DNA of 8,998 nucleotides from assembly GCA_031268685.1 (NCBI GenBank), contig JAIRWW010000235.1, positions 1-8,998 on the forward strand, in the 5' to 3' direction. The notes beneath the pieces are model-generated. The model was not told where the DNA came from. It was given only the letters and a program-made list of their open reading frames with translations, and did no database searches. This document shows, one piece after another, positions 1 to 6,866 of this stretch (the stretch's first letter is position 1; every line of letters starts with the position of its first letter). The position numbers and the translations under genes were made by a program. The DNA comes from Azoarcus sp. GTDB taxonomy: Bacteria; Pseudomonadota; Gammaproteobacteria; Burkholderiales; Rhodocyclaceae.

Positions 1-587
1 AGGAATGCGTTGCGGCGCCAGAAATCGCCCGCGTTGTGCGCTACCGGTACGAGCGGCACGCCGGCGCGCTTGGCGAGAAAAGCGCCGCCCGGTTTGTAGC
101 GTCCGCGCACGCCGGGCGCGACTCTCGTGCCTTCCGGGAAAACCGCTACCCACAGCCCTTCTTTGAGGCGCTCGCGCCCCTGCTCGATGACTTGCGCGAG
201 CGCGTCTTTGCCCGCCGCGCGGTCGATGGCGATCTTCGGAATGCTCGCTAGCCCCCAACCGAGGAAAGGCACCCACAGTAATTCGCGCTTGAGCACGAAA
301 CACAGCGGCGGAAATATCGCCTGCAAACCAAAGGTTTCCCATGCCGACTGGTGCTTGGCCGCGATAACCGCAGGCCCCGCGGGAATGTTCTCTTGCCCGA
401 TTACGCGGCAACGGATGCCGAGCAGATGCTGCGCCGCCCACATCATCGCAGGCACCCAGGCTGTCACCCAGCGGTGACGAGTCATCGGCTTCGCGCCGAA
501 ACAAACGCCCAGCACGCCCTGCATGGAAAAATATATCGTCATCAGCGACGAAACAACGATGAAAGCAATGGAACGCGCAAAGATCAT
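1..587 (-). CDS. plsC: 1-acyl-sn-glycerol-3-phosphate acyltransferase (PlsC family), 3' end missing
   Basis: Transfers an acyl chain to lysophosphatidic acid to make phosphatidic acid at the inner membrane. Translating the minus strand from the ATG at 587-585 gives 195 codons before the window edge. Residues 6-30 are hydrophobic, fitting an N-terminal membrane anchor. The acyltransferase blocks follow in order: HQSAWE at 79-84 (the HX4D/E catalytic motif, here ending in Glu), the block KIAIDR at 118-123, FPEGTR at 150-155 and VPLVPVAHN at 177-185. The family is usually about 240-250 residues, so roughly the last 50 lie outside the window. The start sits 10 bases after the gmhB stop, so it is probably co-transcribed with gmhB; the Shine-Dalgarno sequence is weak. 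Family membership is firm. The exact acceptor (lysophosphatidate or another lysolipid) is inferred. Confidence 0.88.
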   Translation of the reverse strand, partial: MIFARSIAFIVVSSLMTIYFSMQGVLGVCFGAKPMTRHRWVTAWVPAMMWAAQHLLGIRCRVIGQENIPAGPAVIAAKHQSAWETFGLQAIFPPLCFVLKRELLWVPFLGWGLASIPKIAIDRAAGKDALAQVIEQGRERLKEGLWVAVFPEGTRVAPGVRGRYKPGGAFLAKRAGVPLVPVAHNAGDFWRRNAF

Positions 588-597
588 GGGGCGAATC

Positions 598-1131
598 TCA
601 GGCAATCAGATGGGCTGCCACGGCAGCGAGATTGTCGAAGATGATGGTCTGCGGCGGCAGTTGCGGATCTTCGCGCGTTTTTTCTCCTTTGCCGGTCAGC
701 ACCAGACAAGGCTGACAGCCCCCCGCCATGCTCGCCTGCAAGTCGCGCAGGCTGTCGCCCACGGCTGGTACGTCGGCAAGATTGACATTGAAGCGCTCGC
801 CGATCTCCAGCAACATGCCAGGCTTGGGTTTGCGGCAATTGCAGGTGGAATCCGCCGGATGCGGGCAGAAAAAGATGGCGTCGAGCCGTCCGCCGACCTG
901 GGCGAGGTTTTTCACCATTTTGTCGTGGATGGCATTGAGGGTGTCCATGTCGAACAGGCCGCGCCCCACGCCGGACTGGTTGGTGGCCACGGCCACGCGC
1001 CAACCCCAGCGGTTGAGCAGGGCAATGGCTTCGAGCGAACCGGGTATGGGCCGCCATTCATCGGGCGATTTGATGAATTGCTCGGAGTCGTAGTTTATGA
1101 CGCCGTCCCGGTCGAGAATGATGAGTTTCAT
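598..1131 (-). CDS. gmhB: D-glycero-beta-D-manno-heptose-1,7-bisphosphate 7-phosphatase
   Basis: Cytoplasmic HAD-superfamily phosphatase that removes the 7-phosphate during ADP-heptose synthesis for the lipopolysaccharide core. The protein has 177 residues, normal for the family. HAD motif 1 is DRDGV with the nucleophile D7 and acid/base D9. Motif 2 is ATNQSG at 49-54. The lysine motif is RKPKPGM at 100-106, and motif 4 is GDSLRDL at 125-131. The GmhB zinc site is present as C89, H91, C97 and C99, with a short five-residue loop between the His and the second Cys pair. This zinc loop separates GmhB from histidinol-phosphatase relatives only in part, but the neighbours glyQS and plsC match the usual betaproteobacterial gmhB context. 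It starts 41 bases after the glyS stop, behind an A7G7 purine tract. Confidence 0.92.
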   Translation of the reverse strand: MKLIILDRDGVINYDSEQFIKSPDEWRPIPGSLEAIALLNRWGWRVAVATNQSGVGRGLFDMDTLNAIHDKMVKNLAQVGGRLDAIFFCPHPADSTCNCRKPKPGMLLEIGERFNVNLADVPAVGDSLRDLQASMAGGCQPCLVLTGKGEKTREDPQLPPQTIIFDNLAAVAAHLIA

Positions 1132-1138
1132 GACTACG

Positions 1139-1152
1139 CCCCCCCTTTTTTT
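1139..1152 (-). promoter_or_regulatory. A7G7 homopurine tract acting as the ribosome-binding region of gmhB
   Basis: On the minus strand, seven A residues are followed by seven G residues, ending seven bases before the gmhB ATG. The G run is the only purine-rich element at a usable Shine-Dalgarno distance; a GGAG lies further out at 1153-1156, 21 bases from the ATG. Using the G run as the binding site is an inference from its position. Confidence 0.4.
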
Positions 1153-1172
1153 CTCCAGTTTTACTGTTGGAA

Positions 1173-3281
1173 TCAGACCGACAGGCGCGAGAGATCTGCA
1201 ACCCGGTTCATCGCGCCATGCAAGCGGGCAAGCAGTGCGAAACGGTTGGCGCGCAAGGCGGCATCCTCGGCGTTGACCATCACTTTGTCGAAAAAGTCGT
1301 CAACCGGGCCACGCAAGGCGGCGAGGGTTTGCAGAGATTGGGCATAGTCGCCCTTGTCGAAGGCTGCCGCCGCCGCGGGGGCGATTTCGTCCAATGCGCG
1401 GACTAGCGCAATTTCGGCGTTTTCTTTCAATAGAGCCGTTTCGATTGCTGTGCCTGCCGCGCCATCCGATTTTTTCAGGATATTGCCGACACGCTTGTTC
1501 GCAGCGGCCAGCGCTCCGGCTTCCGGCAAGGCGGAAAAAGCGCGCACGGCGGCAAGGCGTTTGGGGATGTCGCCAAGCAACTGCGGTTTCAGGCTTACAA
1601 CCGCATCGACTTCATGCGCGGTATAGCCTTGCTCGCGCAGGCTGCCAGCAAGGCGCTCGAAAATGAAGCCTCGAAGGCTGTCGAGGACTTCGGCCTCGCC
1701 GCTCCCGAAGCTGTCCGCCGCATAGGCGAGCAAATCGTCGAGCGGTATGTTCACGCCGCCTTCCAGCAGTATCCGGATGATGCCCAGGGCATGGCGGCGC
1801 AGGGCGAAGGGATCTTTGTCGCCGGTTGGCGTTTGCCCGATGCTGAACATGCCGAACAGGGTTTCCAGCTTGTCCGCCAGCGCGACCGTTTTGCCGGTCA
1901 TGCCGCGCGGCAGCGCATCGCCTGCGAAACGCGGTTTGTAGTGGTCTTCGATGGCGTCGGCGACTTCGGGCGGCAGTCCGTCGTTGAGGGCGTAGTAACG
2001 TCCCATTATTCCCTGGAGTTCGGGGAATTCGCCCACCATTTCGGTAAGAAGGTCGGCCTTGGCGAGTCTTGCGGCTTCTTCGGACTGCCGGGCCAGCCCG
2101 GCGTCGCCCAGCGCCGCCCCAATGGCGCGGGCGATGGCGGCGACCCGCTTGCCGCGCTCGGCCTGGCTGCCGAGCTTGTTGTGATACACCACTTTTTCCA
2201 GCGCCGGAAGACGCGATTCCAGGGTTTTCTTTTTGTCTTGCTCGAAGAAAAATCTGGCATCGGCCAGACGCGGACGTACTACGCGCTCATTGCCGCCAAT
2301 AACGGCGGAAGGGTCGTCGGGGCGAATGTTGCTGACGATGAGAAAGCTGTTGTCGAGCTTGCCGTTGGCATCGAGCAGGGGGAAGTATTTTTGGTTGGCC
2401 TTCATGGTCAGGATCAGGCATTCCTGCGGTACGGCGAGGAATTCAGGCTCGAAGCGCCCGATGAGGACATTGGGGCGTTCGACCAGCGCGGTTACTTCGT
2501 CGAGCAGCGCCGCATCTTCGACCGGATGCAGGTTCGCGCCTGCCTGCGCGGCGGCGATGGCCAATTGGCGGGCGATTTCGTCGCGGCGTTCGGCGAAAGA
2601 GACGATGACCGCCCCTTCGTCGCGCAAGACTGCGGCATAGGCGTTGGCATTCTGGACGATGACGGGATCGGCGGCAGCCTCGAAGCGATGCCCGTGCGTC
2701 GCCCTGCCCGCCTGCAAACCGAGGACGGAAACCGGCACGATATCTTCGCCATGCAGGGCAATGAGCGCGTGCGCGGGACGCACGAAATTGACACTCGTCC
2801 AGCCATCGGCCAACTGGTAGCTCATCACTTTGGGGATGGGCAATGCCGCGAGTGCGGCTTCGATGGCTTTCTGCAAGCCTTCGGCCAGTGTCGCGCCACG
2901 GGCGATACTGTCGTAAAACAGGATTTCAGCCTTGCCGTCGCGCTCCCGGCGCAATTGGGAAACGACGGAAGCATCCAGTCCCAGCGCGCCCAATTTTTTC
3001 AACAGCGCGGGCGTGGGATTGCCCGCCGCGTCCAGCCCGACGGCAAGAGGCATTAATTTGTGCGCCACTGGCTTGTCGGCGGCAGCAGCCAGAACGCCGG
3101 TAATGTGCGCAGCAAGACGGCGCGGCGTGGCATAGGCGCTTACGGCGGCATCTCCGGGCGCCAGTCCGTCGCGCCGCAAGGCGGCGGCCAGCGATGCGGC
3201 AAAGCTTTCTCCCAGGGTTTCCAATACTTTTGGCGGGAGTTCTTCTACGAAGATTTCGACCAGCAGATTTCGAGCATTCAT
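1173..3281 (-). CDS. glyS: Glycyl-tRNA synthetase beta subunit
   Basis: Beta chain of the bacterial alpha2-beta2 glycyl-tRNA synthetase, which charges tRNA-Gly in the cytoplasm. It binds the tRNA while the alpha chain carries the catalytic core. The protein has 702 residues, close to the usual length of about 690. Family hallmarks are the N-terminal LLVEIFVEELPPKVL (6-20), the block VYHNKLGSQAERGKR near residue 363, GEFPELQGIMGRYYA near 415-430, and a long conserved segment with DKLETLFGMFSIGQ and TGDKDPFALRRHALG near 455-500. The C-terminal DALR-type anticodon-binding region holds NKRVGNILKKSD near residues 592-604. The ATG at 3281 lies three bases after the glyQ stop, so translation is probably coupled to glyQ. 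No frameshift or missing block is seen. Confidence 0.97.
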   Translation of the reverse strand: MNARNLLVEIFVEELPPKVLETLGESFAASLAAALRRDGLAPGDAAVSAYATPRRLAAHITGVLAAAADKPVAHKLMPLAVGLDAAGNPTPALLKKLGALGLDASVVSQLRRERDGKAEILFYDSIARGATLAEGLQKAIEAALAALPIPKVMSYQLADGWTSVNFVRPAHALIALHGEDIVPVSVLGLQAGRATHGHRFEAAADPVIVQNANAYAAVLRDEGAVIVSFAERRDEIARQLAIAAAQAGANLHPVEDAALLDEVTALVERPNVLIGRFEPEFLAVPQECLILTMKANQKYFPLLDANGKLDNSFLIVSNIRPDDPSAVIGGNERVVRPRLADARFFFEQDKKKTLESRLPALEKVVYHNKLGSQAERGKRVAAIARAIGAALGDAGLARQSEEAARLAKADLLTEMVGEFPELQGIMGRYYALNDGLPPEVADAIEDHYKPRFAGDALPRGMTGKTVALADKLETLFGMFSIGQTPTGDKDPFALRRHALGIIRILLEGGVNIPLDDLLAYAADSFGSGEAEVLDSLRGFIFERLAGSLREQGYTAHEVDAVVSLKPQLLGDIPKRLAAVRAFSALPEAGALAAANKRVGNILKKSDGAAGTAIETALLKENAEIALVRALDEIAPAAAAAFDKGDYAQSLQTLAALRGPVDDFFDKVMVNAEDAALRANRFALLARLHGAMNRVADLSRLSV

Positions 3282-3284
3282 GAT

Positions 3285-4214
3285 TCAGGCGACTTTCCTG
3301 GCGATTTGGGCGAGTACTTCCTCGGCCCGCTCTTTTTGCGCCATCGGAAAACCGAGGCGGGCGCGGGAGTCGAGGTAGCTTTGCGCAAGATTCCGCGCCA
3401 GATTGCGGATGCGTCCGATATAAGCAGCGCGCTCGGTCACGGAGATCGCGCCGCGAGCATCGAGCAGGTTGAATGTATGCGCGGCTTTGAGCACTTGTTC
3501 GTAGGCGGGCAAGGCTAGTTGCACTTCCATTAGGTGCCGCGCCGCTTTTTCGTGGGCGCTGAAGGCGTCGAACAGAAAGGCGGCATCCGAATGCTCGAAG
3601 TTATAGGCCGATTGTTCGACTTCGTTCTGGTGATATACATCGCCGTAAGTCAGCCCTTCCGTCCAGATCAGGCTGTAGACGTTTTCGACCCCTTGCAAGT
3701 ACATCGCCAGCCGTTCCAGTCCGTAGGTGATTTCGCCCGTGATCGGTTTGCAGTCGATGCCGCCGACTTGCTGGAAATAAGTGAATTGGGTGACTTCCAT
3801 GCCATTCATCCACACTTCCCAGCCCAGGCCCCATGCGCCCAGCGTCGGGTTTTCCCAGTCGTCTTCGACGAAGCGCACATCGTTGCGCCGCAAATCGAAG
3901 CCAAGCGCTTCAAGCGAACCCAGGTAAAGATCGAGGATGTTGTCCGGCGCGGGCTTCAGCACGACCTGGAATTGATAGTAATGCTGCATCCGGTTGGGAT
4001 TTTCGCCATAGCGCCCGTCCTTGGGGCGGCGCGAAGGCTGGACATAGGCGGCTTTCCACGGCTCGGGGCCGATGGCGCGCAGGAAAGTGGCGGTATGGCT
4101 GGTGCCCGCGCCGACCTCCATATCGTAAGGCTGCAACAGGGCGCATCCCTGTTGGCTCCAGAACTGCTGGAGCGCAAGAATGATTTGTTGGAATGTGGGT
4201 TTGCTCGGGGCCAT
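3285..4214 (-). CDS. glyQ: Glycyl-tRNA synthetase alpha subunit
   Basis: Catalytic alpha chain of the heterotetrameric glycyl-tRNA synthetase; it activates glycine with ATP and pairs with GlyS encoded just downstream. The protein has 309 residues, normal length. It opens with the family's [12 protein letters not shown] segment (8-19), then [20 protein letters not shown] (28-47). The class II motif 2 region is [17 protein letters not shown] (59-75) followed by HYYQFQ. Motif 3 is [13 protein letters not shown] (163-175). The chosen ATG at 4214-4212 gives the normal N-terminus. There is no convincing Shine-Dalgarno sequence in front of it. It is the first gene of the leftward operon. Confidence 0.97.
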   Translation of the reverse strand: MAPSKPTFQQIILALQQFWSQQGCALLQPYDMEVGAGTSHTATFLRAIGPEPWKAAYVQPSRRPKDGRYGENPNRMQHYYQFQVVLKPAPDNILDLYLGSLEALGFDLRRNDVRFVEDDWENPTLGAWGLGWEVWMNGMEVTQFTYFQQVGGIDCKPITGEITYGLERLAMYLQGVENVYSLIWTEGLTYGDVYHQNEVEQSAYNFEHSDAAFLFDAFSAHEKAARHLMEVQLALPAYEQVLKAAHTFNLLDARGAISVTERAAYIGRIRNLARNLAQSYLDSRARLGFPMAQKERAEEVLAQIARKVA

Positions 4215-4256
4215 GATCGCGGGCGGAAATGAAGCGCAGTAGCGCGAAAAGGGGTG

Positions 4257-4262
4257 ATTCTA
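4257..4262 (-). promoter_or_regulatory. Candidate -10 element for the glyQ operon
   Basis: The minus strand reads TAGAAT, five of six matches to TATAAT, 42 bases before the glyQ ATG. The six bases placed 17 upstream do not resemble a good -35. The call therefore rests on the -10 and its position alone. Confidence 0.35.
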
Positions 4263-4343
4263 CCGGGTTTGCCCGCCTCGCGCCCCACTCATCCGGCAAG
4301 CGGCGGCCGAAGGACGGTTGCCATGGAGACTGGCGCGGCGCAT

Positions 4344-4371
4344 GGCGGCGGAATCAGGCGCTTACGCCGCC
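4344..4371. repeat. GC-rich inverted repeat
   Basis: GGCGGCG (4344-4350) and CGCCGCC (4365-4371) are perfect inverted 7-mers around a 14-base loop. A tighter alternative, GGCG-CTTA-CGCC, sits at 4357-4368. No T-run follows on either strand, so a Rho-independent terminator is unlikely. Confidence 0.5.
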
Positions 4372-4380
4372 GCAAGCGCT

Positions 4381-4395
4381 GGCGGCAGGGCCGCC
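4381..4395. repeat. Short GC hairpin
   Basis: GGCGGC (4381-4386) and GCCGCC (4390-4395) form a perfect 6-bp stem with a 3-base loop. The arms share the GGCGGC core of the inverted repeat ten bases to the left, so alternative pairings between the two elements are possible. The function is unknown. Confidence 0.5.
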
Positions 4396-4500
4396 GGGGC
4401 GTGGGGCCTCGCTTATTCCAAGCACGGCGATGTTCGTCAGGGCTTATCACGCACGTTCATAAATATAAGAGTTTTTATTCTCATGATTAAGGTTCTTCTT

Positions 4501-4550
4501 GCGTAGTCTTGCGCCATTCAAAAATTGCCGAATGCCGCGCAAGACAACGC
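4501..4550. repeat. 50-base imperfect palindrome (long hairpin) before the ABC operon
   Basis: The left arm 4501-4519 pairs with the right arm 4530-4550. GCGTAGTCTTGCGC faces GCGCAAGACAACGC with one mismatch. An inner CATTC/GAATG extends it after a two-base bulge (CC at 4535-4536), leaving a ten-base AT-rich loop. In all, 18 of 19 possible pairs form. The hairpin ends one base before the ATG at 4552. No T-run follows on either strand and no target-site duplication flanks it. It could be an RNA leader structure, a protein-binding palindrome, or a REP-like element. Confidence 0.75.
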
Positions 4551-4551
4551 A

Positions 4552-5466
4552 ATGAAGGAAGCTCTGAATAATACTGTTCGCCCTGGGCTTGTCGAAGGGC
4601 ATTCTCAATGGAATCAAAGACTCCGGCAGATTCAGCCCGAACGGGGGGATGTTGTTCAGGGTTCCGGTGAGGGGCTGGCTCTTGAAAATCTTTATTTTTC
4701 CTACGATGCCAGCGCTTTGACGCTGGAGAATATCGACCTCGCCATTCCGGCGGGGCAGTTCGTCACCCTGCTCGGTTCCAGCGGCTGCGGCAAGTCTACT
4801 TTGCTGCGCTTGATCGCTGGGCTGCAATCGCCCTCGGCGGGGCGCTTGAGGTGGAACGGCGCGCCGATCTCCGGCCCCAGTCTGGATCGCGGCGTTGTGT
4901 TCCAGGATTACGCGCTTTTCCCCTGGATGTCGGTGGTCGACAACATCGCCATAGCCATTGGCAAGGCGCGCCCCGGAACGCCAAAGGCGGCGCGGCGCGA
5001 AGAAGCTGCCGCTTACTTGGAAAAGGTCGGGCTGGCATCGGCCATCGGCAAGCATCCCTTCGAGTTGTCCGGCGGCATGCGGCAGCGCGCCGCCATCGCC
5101 AGGGCGCTGGCGCTCGGTTCGCCATTGTTGTTGATGGATGAGCCTTTCGGCGCGCTCGATCCGGTCAACCGCGCCCGCCTTCAAGATTTGCTGCTGGAAA
5201 TCCGGGAAAACTCGACGCCGCGCAAGACTTTCGTTTTCGTCACGCACGACGTAGACGAGGCGCTTTATCTGAGCGAGCGCGTCGTCATTTTCGGCTCCAG
5301 TCCAGGGCGGGTGATCGCCGATCTGCCAGTTGATTTCCCCCTGCGCCGCGACCGCCGCGCGCTGCTGACCAGCAACGCTTTTCACGCGCTGCGCGAGTCT
5401 GTGGCCGAAACGCTGGCCGCCGATACTCTGCAACGCTTGAGCGGCGATAGCGATATCGCCGCCTGA
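4552..5466 (+). CDS. ABC importer ATP-binding protein (NitT/TauT/SsuB-like)
   Basis: Cytoplasmic ATPase that powers the importer formed with the permease and binding protein downstream. All nucleotide-binding motifs are intact: Walker A GSSGCGKST (4774-4800), the Q-loop in VVFQDYALFPW (Q at 4903), signature LSGGMRQ (5065-5085), Walker B LLLMDEP (5125-5145), D-loop GALD, and the H-loop in FVTHD (H at 5245). The start is uncertain. An in-frame TTG at 4525 lies inside the palindrome. The ATG at 4552 is the only in-frame ATG before Walker A but lacks a Shine-Dalgarno sequence. The recognisable family sequence begins only near 4681, and the stretch 4576-4600 matches a REP-like repeat. The first 40 or so codons may therefore be non-coding or newly recruited. 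The substrate class (sulfonate, nitrate, pyrimidine or aromatic acid) cannot be read from the ATPase. Confidence 0.93.
   Translation: MKEALNNTVRPGLVEGHSQWNQRLRQIQPERGDVVQGSGEGLALENLYFSYDASALTLENIDLAIPAGQFVTLLGSSGCGKSTLLRLIAGLQSPSAGRLRWNGAPISGPSLDRGVVFQDYALFPWMSVVDNIAIAIGKARPGTPKAARREEAAAYLEKVGLASAIGKHPFELSGGMRQRAAIARALALGSPLLLMDEPFGALDPVNRARLQDLLLEIRENSTPRKTFVFVTHDVDEALYLSERVVIFGSSPGRVIADLPVDFPLRRDRRALLTSNAFHALRESVAETLAADTLQRLSGDSDIAA
4576..4600 (+). repeat. REP-like intergenic repeat fragment
   Basis: The sequence starting GTTCGCCCTGGGCTTG and ending TCGAAGGGC closely matches a palindromic repeat that I recall as widely dispersed between genes in beta- and gammaproteobacteria (usual form GTTCGCCCTGAGCTTG...). 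Its outer GCCCT and AGGGC form a small hairpin. Read in frame it gives VRPGLVEG, typical of spurious ORF ends that run through this repeat. CAGCCCGAAC at 4633-4642 partly complements its left end (8 of 10). The match is from memory and was not searched. Confidence 0.55.
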
Positions 5467-5474
5467 TTACACGG

Positions 5475-6332
5475 ATGATCCACGCCATGTCCGACACTAT
5501 CGTCATGGACGATTCCTTCAGCAAGCCGCCCGCTTCGCTTCCCGCCAGCGGCCAGGCATCGGCATCGTCACGCAGTCTGGCGCGGCGGCGGTTTGCGCAT
5601 GCGCTCGAAGCTTCCAGTATCTGGATTGCCATCTTCCTTGCCTGGGCGCTTGCCGCCAAGTATTTGCCGCTCGGCGACAACCCGCTTATTCCCCCGCCCG
5701 CACTCACTTTTGCGGCTCTTATGGAATCCCTGCCCGAACTCTGGAAAGGCACGATTTCGTCGTTCCGCATCTTGATTCCCGGCTTTTTCCTCGCCAGTCT
5801 CGCCGGTATCGCCCTCGGGCTGGCCGTTGGCGCATCGCCACGCTTGCAGCGCGTTTTCTTCCCCTTCGCCCGCGTTGCCGCGCCCGTGCCGCCGACGGTT
5901 TATATTCCCTATGCCATAGCCATTCTCCCGACTTTCCAGCTCTCGGCGATCTTTGTCGTTTTCATCGGCGCGTTCTGGCCGGTGTTCCACAACACGGCCA
6001 CGGGCGCGGCTTCGCTGGAACAGCGCTACCGCGACAATGCCGCCATCCTCGGCTTGAAAGGCTTCGAGTACCACTGGCGCGTCGCCTTGCCCGCGAGCCT
6101 GCCGCATGTTTTTTCCGGCATGGGCGTGGGGCTGGCGTTTTCTTTCGTACTGCTCACCGTGGCGGAGCTTTTCGGCGCTAATGCCGGGCTGGGGCGCTTC
6201 GTGCAATTCTATGCGGACTATGCCGATTATCCGCGCATGGTCGCGGGCATTCTCTATACCGGGCTGATTACATGGCTGTCGATGACGCTGCTGGAAAAAG
6301 CCCGACATCGCGCCTTGTTCTGGCTGCGCTAA
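5475..6332 (+). CDS. ABC importer permease (BPD_transp_1, NitT/TauT/SsuC-like)
   Basis: Inner-membrane permease of the importer, 285 residues. A hydrophilic N-terminal tail of about 45 residues precedes the membrane part. Hydrophobic segments appear near residues 48-64, 98-120, 140-172 (probably two), 212-235 and 255-274. The cytoplasmic EAA coupling loop, which docks on the ATPase, is AAILGLKGFEYHWRVALPA at 189-207, with its conserved Gly and Leu-Pro. The gene begins eight bases after the ATPase stop. An in-frame ATG at 5487, four codons in, is an alternative start; neither start has a strong Shine-Dalgarno sequence. The pairing with one ATPase, one permease gene and one binding protein implies a homodimeric permease. 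Confidence 0.93.
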   Translation: MIHAMSDTIVMDDSFSKPPASLPASGQASASSRSLARRRFAHALEASSIWIAIFLAWALAAKYLPLGDNPLIPPPALTFAALMESLPELWKGTISSFRILIPGFFLASLAGIALGLAVGASPRLQRVFFPFARVAAPVPPTVYIPYAIAILPTFQLSAIFVVFIGAFWPVFHNTATGAASLEQRYRDNAAILGLKGFEYHWRVALPASLPHVFSGMGVGLAFSFVLLTVAELFGANAGLGRFVQFYADYADYPRMVAGILYTGLITWLSMTLLEKARHRALFWLR

Positions 6333-6333
6333 G

Positions 6334-6339
6334 AAGGAG
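6334..6339 (+). promoter_or_regulatory. Ribosome-binding site that sets the thioredoxin-like start at 6348
   Basis: AAGGAG lies eight bases before the ATG at 6348 but only two before the in-frame ATG at 6342. The spacing favours 6348. The site begins two bases after the permease stop. Confidence 0.75.
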
Positions 6340-6347
6340 TTATGCCC

Positions 6348-6857
6348 ATGAAACGGTTTCTGCTTCTTTTGGCCGCCTTCTTCACCGCCTTGCCCGCCCA
6401 GGGCGAGCCTTTCGGGCGCGGCGCGGACGATCTCGCAGCGGAAACGCGCGCCGCCGCCGAGGAAGGCAAGCTGCTCGCGGTACTTTTCGAGCAACAAGAT
6501 TGCGTTTATTGCCATGCGCTGCGCAATGAGGTGCTCACGCACGGCGAGGCGGCGGTATTCGAGCAGCGCTTTCGCACCGTCAAAGTTGCAATCGATGTGG
6601 CGGACGCTCTTAAGACACCGAAAGGCGACAGCCTGCCCAGTGCGGCGCAATGGGCCGAAAAGCTCGGCGTCTCCGGCACGCCGGCCTTTGTTTTTTTCGA
6701 TGGCGAAGGCGGCCTCGTCTATCGCCACACTGGAACGCTTTCCAGCCCCAGGGAATTGATCCTGCTCGGACGCTTCATCCACGAACAGGCTTACGAAGAA
6801 GCGCCGTGGGCGGCATACCGCGACGCGCACGAAACCGGCAACGACAACATCAGGTAA
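6348..6857 (+). CDS. Secreted thioredoxin-fold protein with CVYC motif (SoxW-like)
   Basis: Predicted periplasmic thiol-disulfide protein of 169 residues. The start at 6348 rather than the in-frame ATG at 6342 is chosen from the Shine-Dalgarno spacing. It gives a classic signal peptide: MKRF, a hydrophobic core to about residue 14, and likely cleavage after AQG near residue 19. The active site is CVYC at residues 52-55 inside FEQQDCVYCHALRNEVL. The FEQ-x2-C-x2-C context resembles SoxW-type thioredoxins that handle sulfur-oxidation or thiol proteins. The cis-proline loop is SGTPAFVFF (109-117), and a C-terminal helix follows. No membrane anchor is seen beyond the signal. It lies between the permease and binding-protein genes, an unusual position that suggests it serves the transporter, perhaps by keeping cysteines of the binding protein or the substrate reduced. 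That role is inference. Confidence 0.85.
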   Translation: MKRFLLLLAAFFTALPAQGEPFGRGADDLAAETRAAAEEGKLLAVLFEQQDCVYCHALRNEVLTHGEAAVFEQRFRTVKVAIDVADALKTPKGDSLPSAAQWAEKLGVSGTPAFVFFDGEGGLVYRHTGTLSSPRELILLGRFIHEQAYEEAPWAAYRDAHETGNDNIR

Positions 6858-6861
6858 GGAG
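6856..6861 (+). promoter_or_regulatory. Ribosome-binding site of the substrate-binding protein gene
   Basis: AAGGAG overlaps the stop codon of the thioredoxin-like gene and lies five bases before the ATG at 6867. It favours that ATG over the in-frame ATG at 6882 and implies translational coupling. Confidence 0.75.
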
Positions 6862-6866
6862 TTTTC

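Larger units (their letters stand above)
4215..4551. other. Divergent intergenic region between glyQ and the ABC importer operon
   Basis: No credible gene is seen in this stretch of about 340 bases. From left to right it holds a candidate glyQ -10 element, GC-rich inverted repeats (4344-4395), and an AT-rich patch at 4455-4500 where a rightward promoter is most likely to lie. It ends in a 50-base palindrome (4501-4550). Within the AT-rich patch, ATAAA at 4459-4463 and TTTAT at 4474-4478 form a small operator-like inverted repeat. I could not assign a matched -35/-10 pair for the rightward operon. Confidence 0.6.

Noticed and set aside
1614..3056. A 480-codon plus-strand open frame opposite glyS.
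   Set aside because: It is antisense to a complete glyS with all family blocks, and its translation shows no known motif.
4229..4506. Short plus-strand open frames of 62-78 codons in the intergenic region.
   Set aside because: They are Arg/Gly/Ala-rich, overlap the inverted repeats, lack ribosome-binding sites, and show no conserved features.
4215..4524. A T-box or other riboswitch upstream of glyQ.
   Set aside because: T-boxes are not expected in Proteobacteria, no T-box sequence or glycine-aptamer features were seen, and the probable leader before glyQ is only about 35 bases.
4501..4550. The palindrome as a Rho-independent terminator.
   Set aside because: No run of T follows either arm on either strand, and neither neighbouring gene ends here.
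4447..5433. A 328-codon minus-strand open frame over the ATPase gene.
   Set aside because: It mirrors the ATPase reading frame, whose Walker and signature motifs are intact on the plus strand.
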